From positions 889,073-953,072 of the forward strand of contig SSNP01000109.1 of NCBI GenBank assembly GCA_006937955.1: 64,000 bases of DNA, given 5' to 3'. The stretch comes from Pachypanchax playfairii (lineage: Eukaryota; Chordata; Actinopteri; Cyprinodontiformes; Aplocheilidae). Made by a program: the position numbers and the translations under genes. Of the stretch, positions 24,851 through 36,109 are shown piece after piece. The stretch's first letter is position 1. The number at the start of each line of letters is the position of its first letter. Below the pieces are notes generated by a model. The model searched no databases. It was not told the DNA's origin and saw nothing but the letters and a program-made list of their open reading frames with translations.

Positions 24851-25995
24851 AAGCACTGGAAAATCTTGGCAAAAACCCAATAAAACATTAACTAAACTAA
24901 AAAAAGACCGAATCATAATAATAATTCATGTTTGTTTATTACTCTCGTGGTGATTACGAATGACATCACAGACCTTTCGCGCAACTTGCTAAGCTGAGCT
25001 CGGCCATGCGCCCACCTACGTCTGCATTCCTGAGATGGTAATGGAAACACAACCATCCTGTTCTGGGCCGTGCTGACCCGACCCGTTCGAGACTGACCTA
25101 AAAGGAGTATTATATCGTATGGCGCTTGCTGTACTGACTTTTCCTTGTTCTTATTAATATTACAGACCATAGTTCAATAAATCAAACCAACTGCCAGCTG
25201 TATCCTGTTTTTTAACAACCTTCCCACTCTAAACCAGACACATCCTGGAGACACCTGCTCTCAACTGCTGCATGTCGAAGCACAGCAGCAGTCTAATGAA
25301 AAACCTGGAGTCCCTTTTGCTTTATTACAACTGTCTGGAGTAACAGGCCGTCCTATCGTTGATCTAATCCGACTGTGTGATGACAGAGTTGCACTTATCA
25401 CAGCCGACTTGCTGTTTGAATTGCATCACTTCTCAGTTTGGGCTCATTTTAGTTTATATATTTTGGTGTTAGGCTGGCTGTTTTTTGAAACAGGAACTAC
25501 AATGTGGTAGTGATCCCCTGTGGGAGCGTGGTGGCACCACCATCTGCTTATAATCCTGATGCCCCGCGTCCCCTCTGGGACCTGAGTTCACACTTCATAC
25601 GCACCGTTGGGAAAACCGGTTGCCAAATTTGCAAAAGGAAAAAAAAACTAACACAAAATAAAGTGTGTCTGCAAGACAACAGCTCTAAGAAAAGAAGTCA
25701 TAAAAGCAAGTAGCCTTTTGGATCTTGAATTACAGTCATAGAGCTTTTAATAATAACTTCATCTTCGTGCCAAAAACACTGTGACATATTTAAAACATCT
25801 GTTTCATACTCACATCATCTCCCTCTCTCTCTCTCCCCCTCTGTGAGTGTGAGACGCTTGTATCGTTTAGTTGCTGTGTATAAGCTGGAAGAGTCCTTAC
25901 CATAACACTGGGAAGAACTTCGATAATAGCCAAGATAAACATTGCTGCAAAAAGCATGAGCAGAATCCGTATGAAGCCATCGATTCTCTGCTGCG
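24851..25995. other. Intronic DNA, possible small repeat remnants
   Basis: The 24990-25110 part contains CGAGCTCGG/GACCCGACCCG-like CpG-rich words that may be an old MITE. A CT-rich tract lies at about 25817-25850. Nothing else recognised. Confidence 0.35.
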
Positions 25996-25999
25996 AGAC

Positions 26000-26520
26000 T
26001 TAATGATTTTAGCGTGTTTTATCTGGAGACGGTGGGCGGCAGGGAGAGGCTCCGAGTGGGGGTGATTTCATCACAGTTTGTTGGAGATACATTGATTTGA
26101 GATCCTCTTGGGCCGGCTTCTGGTTGCAAGTGCCACATGAGTCCTTTAGAGAATAAAGCACGAGAGATCCAACATTATGTCTCACGTGTTGCTGCCATTC
26201 ACATACCTCCACTGCCTTGGTGATTGAATTTAGCACCACTACCTTAATAACTCTCGTCGTGCACGAGTCCCTGTCAGTAATTGATATCTAGGCACCGCTT
26301 CTGGGTGGATCCATTTGCATTAAATTGCGTTAACTGATATGATAATGAATGAGAAAGGCCTGATGCAAGCAGAATGACTTACTGCAGATGGATGGCCATT
26401 TGAATTATACACAATAAGTCATATATTATATCAGGTCTCAAGGGTCCACTGCTCTCCCAGAATTTGTTGCCTGTCTTCTACTGCGATGTCTGGGAGCTAC
26501 ACAGATATAAATAGAGTTAG
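26000..26520. promoter_or_regulatory. Candidate conserved intronic regulatory block
   Basis: About 500 bases without homopolymers or known repeats, with segments such as CATTTGCATTAAATTGCG and GATATGATAATGAATGAG that resemble POU/homeodomain-type sites. Function is inference only. Confidence 0.22.
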
Positions 26521-28500
26521 GGTGCTAAATGCTCCTTTTTATCTTCCTACAACCCCTTAATCATATACGATGTGGAGAGAAACGAGTATATATGATGCAA
26601 GTGAGGCCAAATAAAGTTCTTACTCAGAACAGTTATGTTTTATTTAAAGAATATCTGATAAAAAATGTTTGCTCAACCTCTTTTCCTTTTGTGCTGGTCT
26701 GTTTAGTATGCTGTCCATCTCTTTTCCTTTAACTAGACTGTTGATAATTAGCTTCTCAAGCTTCACCAAACTTTATTATTCTTCATTAACACACATGGAG
26801 CGCTTGCCTTTCAGATAAACTATGAAAGACTCAAAGGGAAAAAGGGACACTGCTGTTTGACTAGAAACAATGTGAATTAGCTGCAGTCATTTTATTTGAA
26901 TTATTATTTTCTTTTTTGTTTTTGTTCAAAACACTATCGCGGTTAAATGAGCCAAACAATTTATTATGAAGTTCAGTCTCGCAAGAGTCAGAGTTCAAGG
27001 AGATGATTATACGAGCTGACAGCCCCCAAAAAAAACTAATGCTGTGTTTGAGTGGAGTGACAGACTTGGTTGAAAGCAGATCTAGATTGTTTGGATTCCT
27101 CCAGTAGGGGCTGCACTCAGTGTGATGCACAGAAACTAGCTGTGTTATCAGTGGTGCTAGACGCTAATGTTTATATGCTTATATTTATATTGAAAAATAC
27201 GAAGGGTAATTTTTTGCTGTCCAAAGTTTTGCAATAAGTTTGTCAGATTTCTGCAGCAGAATGACAAAAATAAAACCAGATGTTATTTTATTTTTACAGT
27301 TATTTTCTATACATGTCACTTCCTACTATGTCCGGATTAGAGTTAGATAAATATGGCTTCAGTTTTATTATTAAGCACAGATTTTGTTAGCTCGCTTCCT
27401 GCTTCAGATTGTCGTCTGCATACATCTGAACAGGAAATGTTGTTTTCTTGCACTCAGTTTGGAAGTGTGTTGGAAGTATATATAGGTCATTCAAGACTTG
27501 GTATCCAGTTAAAAAAAAAAAAAAAAGCAACCCGGACTTCTTTCCTTCAAAAATCCCCCCTAGCAAACTGCATCCCCATGACTCCTGCCTCCACAGACTG
27601 ATAGAACATCTCTTTTATTTAACTGTCTATATCAAATAATCTGACATTTCTGAGTGAATAATCATAAGTGAACTTCAGCAGCTGGCTTGACTCGGAGATG
27701 TACACATAGTCAGAGGTGTAAGGAGTGATCCCTGTGGTACTCCTGTGTAACAGATCACCACATGGTCAGCCTGACACACTGCCTGTCAATTAGAAACTGA
27801 GAAGACAGCAGAAGCACTGACATTCAGCAGCTTGATTGGGGTCTTGGTTATTGTGGGTTTTTAAAACTTATTAAACGTGCAAAAGTACTTTTATGAAGTT
27901 GTTGCACAACCATTGCAGTATAAACCTGTGATGCCCCCCATTAAGATCATTTTTTGTGTGTAAAGAGGGGAATGTACATTATTTTATAGTAGACTCAGAC
28001 TATTTCAGTTGAAATATGCTTTTATCTGATGCTCTTATTGTGGCTAAGAAACTTGACAAAAAAGTCACAAGTTAAACTGTTTCAGCCAGGCTCAGTTAGC
28101 CAGCTTTGCATCAGCCGTAACCTAGCGAATGGATCACTTATTGACTTTCTTTCTGCATGTTTTCCTGACAGAGAAGCTTTGGTTAAATAAACTCACACTA
28201 CAGATCTACAGATTTGGTCTCTGGAGCCCTAAAAATTCCTGTTTCAGTTTTACTTCACTCTCCTTGTGTCTAAGATTGATGGATAACCCAAAAAGGTGAC
28301 TTTTGACCAAATTGGATAGTTTTACAACTTTTAATTTGTTAATCATTAAAACCAGTTACCATTTAATGTCAGACCCATAACTCCAGGTGTCTTCTTTCTC
28401 CAGGTAACAGAAGTTAGGGAAAAAAAGTCCAACTTTTATTTTGTAAAACAAAACATTTATTATCTAGTATTTTGTTCCTTAAACAAACAAAAAAAGAAGT
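26521..28500. other. AT-rich intronic DNA, nothing recognised
   Basis: Contains an A-run near 27510-27525. ORFs are short and random-looking. Confidence 0.5.
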
Positions 28501-28504
28501 TCCA

Positions 28505-29830
28505 TGTGATCATTTAACATAACGGCCACTGTATGCAAATCAGCCAGCATGAAGCAATGGACTGAGTAATTGACTATGGATACTCGGATGATTTGGTGTC
28601 CAATTTCATCACATTAGCATGATCATAAATGGATGAATCCCTGGAATCCTCAGCGTTCTCTTGTGAGCTTCTGTCTGCTGGAGCCTCTTTTTAAAGCGAA
28701 AAACTGTCTATTTTACTTAATTGGAAAGAAAAGGAAATGCTCTTCTTCGCTATGATAATTTGTTACAATATGACATCCTCTGACAGACCGCTCATGAAAC
28801 ACAAACCTTACTTTTTCATCTCCGTCCTCCGCTCCTATGACGGAGCTGAAGAATTAGACGAGGGAGGGTTGTCTCTCATGGGGATTCTTCTCTGTCACCG
28901 GAGAATGGGGTGGAGTGGGGGGGTGATAATATGTCTGAGAAGACTATATTCCTGAGAAACAGCAGAAAGTCCCGCAAAGGCTGGACTTACCACAGACTGA
29001 ACCCCCCCCCCCTCTCTTTTTTTCTGTAAATGTCAGGCTGGATGGCAGGTTCAGGGAATAAGGAGGTTAGAGCAGCGTCTGGAATGAGAGATATTCATTT
29101 TGAGAAATGCCTTGTGTGGGTTCTTCTTATGGCATCTGTGGGATTACCACTTTCGATTCCTTTCCTCGCAGTCATTACAGCCTTTACTGCCTCTTATCAA
29201 ATCCACTCCCCCACCTCTGGAAATACCGACTGCAATTATACAATGTGAATGTCACAAAAGCGTTGGCTGTTTTTAAAAACATTTTTTTTTCTTCTTCTTT
29301 GCGATTGTGATCAAAAATGCAGCTGCACATGCTTTTGAGTCCCACAGCTTGAAGACTCTGAACTGCTCCTGGGAGAAAGGAAAAAGCAACAACTGGTGTT
29401 TCTTGGAGAATAACAATAGAAGATCAGAGACATTAGGGAGGTAGTTCTATCGTGGCATCGTGGTCCCTGCTGTCTTCGTGTTGTTTGTAGTGAAGAGCAT
29501 GTCCCTCTGAGGGAAAAGTCCCAGGTTGTCGCAGCTAATTACTGCCTGGGTGTTCTCCACCAGGAGCTGTCTGACAGCGTTTGCTGAGATATTAATATCA
29601 GATAATTGGAAAGAGGACAGTGGCGCTTGCTGTAAATTGGCACCGCACAAGCTTTGCACAAAAAAACTTGGCACCAACCTTCTCAGAAGTAACGCCATCG
29701 CGCTGACGTAATGTACGTTCTGCAGGCTGCGGAACTGATTTATGAGCTGAAACCACTTGAGCGAATCAGCTGCCACACACACATGCAACGTCACTTCAGC
29801 GCCTCTTCAGGCGAAGCTGAGAGCTAAAAT
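28505..29830. other. Intronic DNA with two complex blocks
   Basis: The 28505-28930 part holds the octamer ATGCAAAT (28533-28540) in a low-repeat context, and 29440-29830 is also complex and GC-richer. Between them lie C and T runs near 29001-29025. Minus-strand ORF 29447-29794 (115 codons) has no recognised domain. No exon supported. Confidence 0.25.
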
Positions 29831-30590
29831 CTGGAAGCTCTGCATCAGTTTTATTGTGACAGTACAATTACGAAGCTCCAGCTCCCACCGCCGTATGTGG
29901 GCTGCTAACTCGTCACCTTGCTGAGGGCCATGCTCTCTGAAGGGAGCGATAGAAAAACCCTATAATCATAACTTCCATAGAAACTCATATTCTTTTTATA
30001 TGTGTTGCTTGTAATGTTTTTTTTTCCATCTCAGAGAAAAGAGGGAGTTTCTAAATCTAAAGTTGTGGGGAAACAAAGTGTTTTAAAGTCTTCCCGCTGC
30101 TCTCTGCTGCGCTCCTCTCATCTTCTGATGTGCTCCCTTTGAGGTGGCAGGACAATCTGCGATGCACAGCTGGATTTCTCTAAAATGGCCACAAAATGCT
30201 GCTGCGAACAGCTGTAGGATTTGCACATCGCTTAACCTGATTTATCTGGGGCCGTTGTGGAAGCAGGGGGAGTTGTCTCAGTCAAGAATCACAAATTAAC
30301 ACACAAACACTTTGTTGTTTTCTCGTTCTGGCTTGAATCTGATGTATTTCCCTGCAGTTCTCACTAAGCCTAGTGGTTATATACACACACAAACGTTTCC
30401 ATCCATCACTGATAATCATGATCAGACTATAGTGGCAAGAGGATTATTTGAGTTAGTGAATATACACAAGTTTTTAAAAATTTTCTTTAGCCTCATGTCC
30501 ACAGAGTGAAAGAAATATTGAAATAGCACCCTTGTGTTTTCATGTAGAAAACCAAAACACTAACCAAATATATGTGTAGCCCCGTATCAA
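29831..30590. other. Intronic DNA, nothing recognised
   Basis: Ordinary mixed sequence without recognised repeat or gene. Confidence 0.5.
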
Positions 30591-30591
30591 G

Positions 30592-30990
30592 TAGGGCTGC
30601 CGCAAATGATTATTTTAATAATCAACTAATCTGCAGTTTTTTTGGGCGATTGCCATTCATAAAGCCTAGCTTATTGCTAATGTTAGCAGCTAACGAGAGG
30701 AATTTAGCTTACAGAGGCGACTGTACCTCTTCGTCCTCCATCACGATGTGCTTCCTTTTAAGGTGTTCGTGCATCATCGTTGTGCTTCTGTGAAATGAGA
30801 GTTCTACTTTGCAGATTTTGTACTGTATGTGCTTCTTTGTAAAATGCTCCCAAACCTTTGAACTATGTTGCCGGTTTACCATGATTGTTGCTTCATAGAA
30901 TAAATGATGACGTTGATTATTACATTTATTGTCAACAATTTTGTTTAGCGACATTATCGTGACCAATCACCTAATTGTGGCGTTGTGTCA
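30592..30990 (-). mobile_element. hAT element remnant with BED zinc finger
   Basis: The left end TAGGGCTGCCGCAAATGATT is the type of terminus found on a teleost hAT group, and a degenerate inverse of it lies near 30960-30986. Between them the minus strand encodes part of a hAT transposase N-terminus (see the pseudogene entry). Most of the transposase is missing. Confidence 0.7.
30709..30966 (-). pseudogene. hAT transposase fragment, BED-type zinc finger
   Basis: An 85-codon open stretch whose central part, SKVWEHFTKKH, then YKICKVELSFH and MHEHLKRKH, matches the BED zinc finger at the start of hAT and ZBED proteins. In a BED finger the metal is held by C-x2-C ... H-x3-5-H. Here the first cysteine of the pair is replaced by tyrosine (QYKIC), while the second cysteine and the histidines in MHEHLKRKH remain. 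The dimerisation and catalytic parts of the transposase are absent, so this is a dead fragment. The BED domain would bind the element's own ends. Confidence 0.75.
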
Positions 30991-30999
30991 AGTCTACAC

Positions 31000-31717
31000 A
31001 TATATCTGGAACTGCTCCGTCTAAAAGCATCTAAAAAAGGGAGGGACATCAGCTTTAATATTTTGTGCTGATTGGAGGACGCACTAGCAAGTGTCCGCCT
31101 ATCAGGATTTGTCTTTAGCCAATCAAAGTAAATCAAGCTCTTGCAAATCCAGTCAGGAGAAAAGCACAACACATCGTTACCACCAAGAAATGCGCAACGT
31201 GCTTCCCAACAACAAACCCTGACATCATGTGCAGAAAACTAATCGTTTTCGAATTCAGTGTGTAAAATGAGGCGGATGAACGGCTCAGTAAATGGAACCA
31301 TGTCCTTCACTGGACATCGTAACCTCATGGCACAACTCCCAGTCAACATTGTTCTGCACTGTTGTGGTCATTTATGTTAAGGTGACACAAAATAGATGTT
31401 TCACTTTGTTTTGATTTAGGTTCTCGTTCTTCTTGTATCTGCTATCATCGTCCTCCTCTTGTTGTTGTGTCTACACTTTGGACCCTACACGTTCATCTTC
31501 TTCTGTTGTTTAATAACAGTTGATCAACCACCGTAGAAGTCGGACACACCGTGCTCTCTGCTCTGTTTCCTCTTTTTGGTGTATTTTTGTTGCTTGCAGC
31601 AGCACGCACAGTCCTGGCACTTGTGCCGTAGTTACAAGAATGTTTTCAGAAACAACAATTTGAAAGATTGTTTTAGAATAACTTTGTTTCTGTATGTCAC
31701 AGTTCTTTTAAGGGATG
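31000..31717. other. Intronic DNA, nothing recognised
   Basis: No repeat family confirmed. A word CAGAAAACTAATCGTTTTCG at about 31232 resembles hAT-end sequence and may be a further remnant. Confidence 0.4.
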
Positions 31718-31882
31718 TTAAAGCAGAACTAAGTAAGTTTTTTCACCTCAATAAATGTTTTCTAGAGTCCCTGTGGGGGTAAACAAGGACTTGGCGGGGT
31801 GATTCGTGGGTCCCTCCCCTCCCTCCGGGGTCTGTGTCCTGAAAGCAGCACTTGCAACTTTCAGTGGATCGGACCCGACTAA

Positions 31883-31892
31883 TCTCGCGAGA
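31883..31892. promoter_or_regulatory. TCTCGCGAGA palindromic promoter motif
   Basis: Exact 10-bp palindrome known as a core-promoter-associated element in vertebrates. It sits inside element F3 upstream of its small ORF. Confidence 0.5.
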
Positions 31893-31985
31893 ACAAACCT
31901 GCTTTACGGCACTCACACTCACGTACATAAATACAAGCATGAAGCCCTTGCCGTTGTTAGCAACGCCACCCTTAGGAGCGCAAAG

Positions 31986-32180
31986 ATGGCAAAACCAAAA
32001 AGAACGAAAAAACTTTTGACCGACGAGCAGAAAAAAAGGAAACGTGATTGGGACCGAGAGAGAGCTCAGTCGCGGGTGAACATCGGCAGAGCATCTGCGT
32101 CTGCGGCGGCGGGGGAACGTTACGACAGTGAGCTTTCACAGGGGACCAGTAGGGGGAGAGCGAGAGCAAAACTTACTTAG
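31986..32180 (+). pseudogene. Small basic ORF inside element F3 (possible transposon protein N-terminus)
   Basis: From an ATG in good context (A at -3, G at +4), 64 codons encode a very basic peptide (AKPKRTKK, EQKKRKRDWDRERAQSRVNIG) that runs to a stop 8 bases short of the right TTAA. The same frame is open upstream to 31806. The KRKRDWDRERA..RVNIG pattern resembles, from memory, N-terminal segments of uncharacterised fish transposon proteins. If so, this is a fragment joined to the right terminus by internal deletion. A TCTCGCGAGA motif lies about 95 bases upstream. I cannot assign a function. Confidence 0.35.
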
Positions 32181-32692
32181 TTCTGCTTTAAATACAAATT
32201 TTAATTAAGTACTTTTGTTTTATTTTTGTTAAATTGAATATATGTCGACCAAAAACTTAAAAAAGGAATAAATCAGTGTAGTACATCATCTGTCAGCTGC
32301 CCTGTTTTATAATGATCAGCACTGGGCAGTGAAAAACCCACATCGATGAATGTCGATCAAATGGTAACCATGACGATCACGTTCTTAAACCAAGTTCTTA
32401 TCTCAAGGTAAATTGAGATGCTAATGAAATTTGCAGCTTGAACGGTGATTGACACTCAAAAAATTATTTCCAGCCCCGTGAACGCACCATGGAGAAGTAG
32501 TTCGTCCTCAGTATGGATGTATTTATGCTGCAAAGGAGACTCAAAGTGTTTTTTGTAAAATGTTTAAGGTCCTTGATTATTGCCTCAAAGGGCCCACAAG
32601 AGATTGGAGGAGCTACTTAAAGAAAACATAGATTTTCTAACATGTCTGTGGCTCAGTTTAAGTACTCAGTAATAAACAAATTGTGTAATATG

Positions 32693-32830
32693 CAGTTCTG
32701 GTCCTTGAGGGCCACTTTCCTATTTGTTTTAGCAGTTTCTATACACACCTGATTCACTGGATGGATGAGATGTTCAGCATGTCCTCAACACTAATCCAAA
32801 CAGGTGTGATGAAACAGAGGACCAGAACTG
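32693..32830. mobile_element. Short palindromic MITE, 138 bp
   Basis: Perfect 13-bp inverted ends, CAGTTCTGGTCCT at the left and AGGACCAGAACTG at the right, enclosing sequence with ACACACCTGATTCA, a word common in fish MITEs of this type. Confidence 0.7.
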
Positions 32831-33900
32831 GAGATCACAAACCAAACTAGTCCCTTAAAAACGTCGCCTGCCACAAAAAGAGCTGAATGAGTTGAATCTA
32901 CGTTCACTTGTGAGAACATGTGATCTTTTTTTTTAAACTATGCATAGCAACAAATCATGGTTTAAAATATCAGATTGGACATTTCTTTTTTTTTTTATAT
33001 TTAATTTCTTGTGTAAAAGGGTTTAATAAAAGCTTTTGTTTAATTTGTGTAAAAAAAGCTGCAGTAACTCGGTACCTATAATTTAGCCTTTGAAAGAGAA
33101 ACTGTTTTATTTGTACCAATATGTTTGTTCTGTAAATGAGGCAGCGTTTGAGTTTTAGATTTCCAGTGATGGAAAGAGAATGCAAATTTTTTTTTTAATG
33201 AAAAAATAATGATGCTTCTATTAAGCCACAAATGTACGAATATATGCTGTCAGCTCGAGTGAAAGTGGAATGGTCTGAATTCTGAATCAGTGGGTCAGAG
33301 TTTTACAAAGAAATTGTCAGAAGAAAAAACTGCAATCAGTGCATCTCTAAAGGTTAAAGTCTCCAGAACACAAGCTACAAAACCCTCCCCACATACAAAC
33401 ACAGTTTTTGTATTCCACCGAGTCTCTGTCCTCACATTTGCACCTTTATCTTTGGTTTTCCACAGCTTCTCTCCCTCATCTGTTTTCTCTCCTTTCACCT
33501 TTTTTTTCCCCATCTCACCTCAAAATGCACCATCCCCGTCTCATCACTGAGTCTTATTTCACACCCAGCTGTAGTTATGATATTGAGAATAAGATGACAT
33601 TGCAGTTCTGTTCCTCAGATCAGGCTGGAGCATCACAAATGGCCTCTCACACAGACGCGCTGCTGCAGACGAGACTCACATCTTGCCTTCGGTTCTCTGG
33701 GGAGGTGATCTGTCTGTCGCAGGGCGGGAGAAGCTGAACACCATCCACTGTCATCCCAAACTGTGCTCATCGCTGGAGGCGTTTCTGCCTTCGGGTGTGA
33801 GAGTCTCTTTTTCTCCTCTCTGCTCAAATGTCTACCACCATGTTGGCCTCAAGACACTCCATCTATAGCATCCTGCTGTATTTATCAGCACAGGTGAACT
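32831..33900. other. Intronic DNA, nothing recognised
   Basis: T-rich and A-rich runs near 32925-33000 and 33185-33200. No supported feature. Confidence 0.5.
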
Positions 33901-33939
33901 TTAGGAGAATTGAAGCCTTTCTGGTGCATATTTCTCCTG

Positions 33940-34280
33940 TTCACTCCTCATAATCTGAAAAGTTCAATCCACAGAGACGAATTTGCTGCAGAACATGTCT
34001 ATCCAATTAGAGACTTATCTAATGTTGCGCAATTTTCGCAATTTACTCGCCTATCTGTATTTAATTGGATCAGGAGATGGGAGCAGTGAAATAAAGATAG
34101 TACCCCCCCCCTCCAACATTTCTTGGAGCTTGATTGCAGAGTGCACAGGCTGTTAAAAATTCCAGCGGCTGGGTCAGAGTCTTGCTATCTCCCGCTACGA
34201 TTAGAGGCCTAGATAACCAAGATTTATTAGCCAAACGTCTTGAAAATTAATTAGGAGGCGAGGCTAGTCTAATCCCGTTT
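33940..34280. promoter_or_regulatory. Candidate conserved intronic regulatory block
   Basis: Non-repetitive block rich in homeodomain-like cores (CCAATTAGAG, TTTAATTGGATC, AATTAATTAGGAGG) and the pair GCGCAATTTTCGCAATT. It is interrupted only by a short C run near 34105. Inference from sequence texture. Confidence 0.25.
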
Positions 34281-35435
34281 TCATGGGCTTGAGCGGGACG
34301 AACTGCTTACAAGCAGAAGCAGAAGAACACTTCAAAGACGAGGCAAACAAGGAAAGGCTTAAATCAGCTTCTGCACTGAAATGTTTGCTTTATTATCATC
34401 GAATGTGTGTACGTATGTTAACACCCTGCAGGGCACATTATTAACAGGGATGAGTGTATTTGGATGGACGGCATGTTTACAGAGGCAGCGCTCAGATATA
34501 AATCCATCCCCCAGATGTTGTGAAGGTTTGTAGTTGATCCACAGTTCAAAGACTTTCAGATTCTCACTTCATTTTTCCTGCTCGTGGCTCCGCTCGGCCT
34601 TGCCTCAACAGGATCCCGTGGCCCCGGGAGGCTCGACGGGGTCACGCCACAGAAATGTGCAGTCTGCTCTCCTTGTCCTGGGCACACTTAACATTTGGTC
34701 TCACAAGACCTCCCAGGCTTTAAATGCAGTGAACCACCAGTAAGCAGATGGCTGAGGAGCTTTGTTTTAGCCATTAGACAAGCTACCTACTTTGGGACTG
34801 GAGCTATTTATTGAGCAAAAGCTGAATTTAGTTGCAGCTTCACTGTGAAGCTTGTTGTTCGGGGACTGAAAGTCTTCCAGGAAAGAAGAAACTGCTTCTC
34901 CGTCACAGTCGTGGAAGAAAAGTAAGATATTGTAGAAAATATAATTCTATCATCATATTAACGCACACAAAAAATCTGCCTTTTCCAACCACATTTAGAT
35001 TTCTGAAAACTTCTCAGCACGACACAAGGAGCCATATTTTAACTTTTTATGTCTTCCACTAACTCTTACATATGAATAATCCTTTGGTTCTAATTAAAAT
35101 CCACCTCACTGGGGGACCAGAATGAATTAATTACACACTTAGAAGAAAACACTTAATCTGTGCCATCTTGTGTGACATTTTATATTTTAATTTCTCTGCC
35201 TGGATATTTTGTTCAACATTAAAATATTAAGAATTCAATTCAAAGAATGGCTTTTGCAAAATTTTTGTCACATAAGATAATTATGAAATACCCTATCTAG
35301 AACATACAGTATGTTCCCTTTTGTCCTATGAAATAAAACTCTTCTTGTTTTTCAGCTCAAGCTGGAATTTTTCACTGATGTCAAATTCAAGGTCAACATG
35401 ACACTTGAAATCTAGGGGTAAATGAAAATTGACTT
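34281..35435. other. Intronic DNA, nothing recognised
   Basis: A somewhat GC-richer stretch at 34390-34740 carries no recognised coding or repeat pattern. Confidence 0.45.
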
Positions 35436-35438
35436 CTG

Positions 35439-36108
35439 TTGAAAGACCCACTCCGATCACCTTTTGAACTATTTTAAAGCGCCTCAGTAGTATTTAAAGC
35501 TGCTATCCATAATTTGCACAACAAATTAGCTTATTATGTTTTTTTTCGTGCCCATTAAAAACGTTTTAATATAGCATGGAGAAAAATATGTTGTGGCTTA
35601 GGAAATCTACCCGACTTTGTTTACATTTGTAGACATTATAAGCTGGCTTGAATTCGGGTATATCACCTTTTAATTATGAATATGGCGTTTTATGGCATTT
35701 TAGCATCTGCTACTGATTCAAAGTGATTTGAATGCAGAAATACTCAAAAATACAATTTTGAGCTTAATTTTCAGAAAAATGCCACACCAACATGTTAACG
35801 ACAGGAAAAACAGGGTTTTTATCTGAGTGTGCCAGGCCACAGTTGTAAATAAGAATACCAATTCAGAGCAATTGAGATTTCATTATCCTTCTCAAAAGAG
35901 GAGCAACCAGAGAAGATCAAAAACCAGAGTGAGTTTAGGTGAAGCTACAATAGATGGACCCAAATAAAAAAAATTCACAACATCAAAACACACGGAATTA
36001 TTGAACCTGTCATCCAAACGGCTGGAAACCTTGTTACGTTGTTGCAACTAAAACATCCACACAGTAGATGTCACTGTGGGGTTCGCATTCCATATCCAAC
36101 CTTTTATG
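35439..36108 (+). mobile_element. Composite MITE patch: F6 with F4 fragment, then F5 fragment
   Basis: F6 begins at 35439 (GAAAGACCCACTCCGATCA) and resumes at about 35690-35845, ending near ATCTGAGTG. A truncated F4 end starts after TTAA at 35494-35497 and matches 16860-16994 inverted. From about 35866 to 36108 the sequence matches the right part of F5 (15440-15665). The TTAA at 35764-35767 is the empty counterpart of the F1 insertion at 21979. Confidence 0.65.
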
Positions 36109-36109
36109 G

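Larger units (their letters stand above)
31718..32191. mobile_element. TTAA-flanked element F3 with perfect 20-bp inverted repeats
   Basis: TTAA at 31718-31721 and 32188-32191 enclose 466 bp whose ends are perfect inverted repeats, AGCAGAACTAAGTAAGTTTT at both. The interior is GC-richer than the intron and contains a TCTCGCGAGA palindrome (31883-31892) and a small basic ORF. The perfect ends suggest a recent insertion. TTAA target use fits piggyBac or Kolobok superfamilies; it looks like an internally deleted derivative of a larger coding element. Confidence 0.88.
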
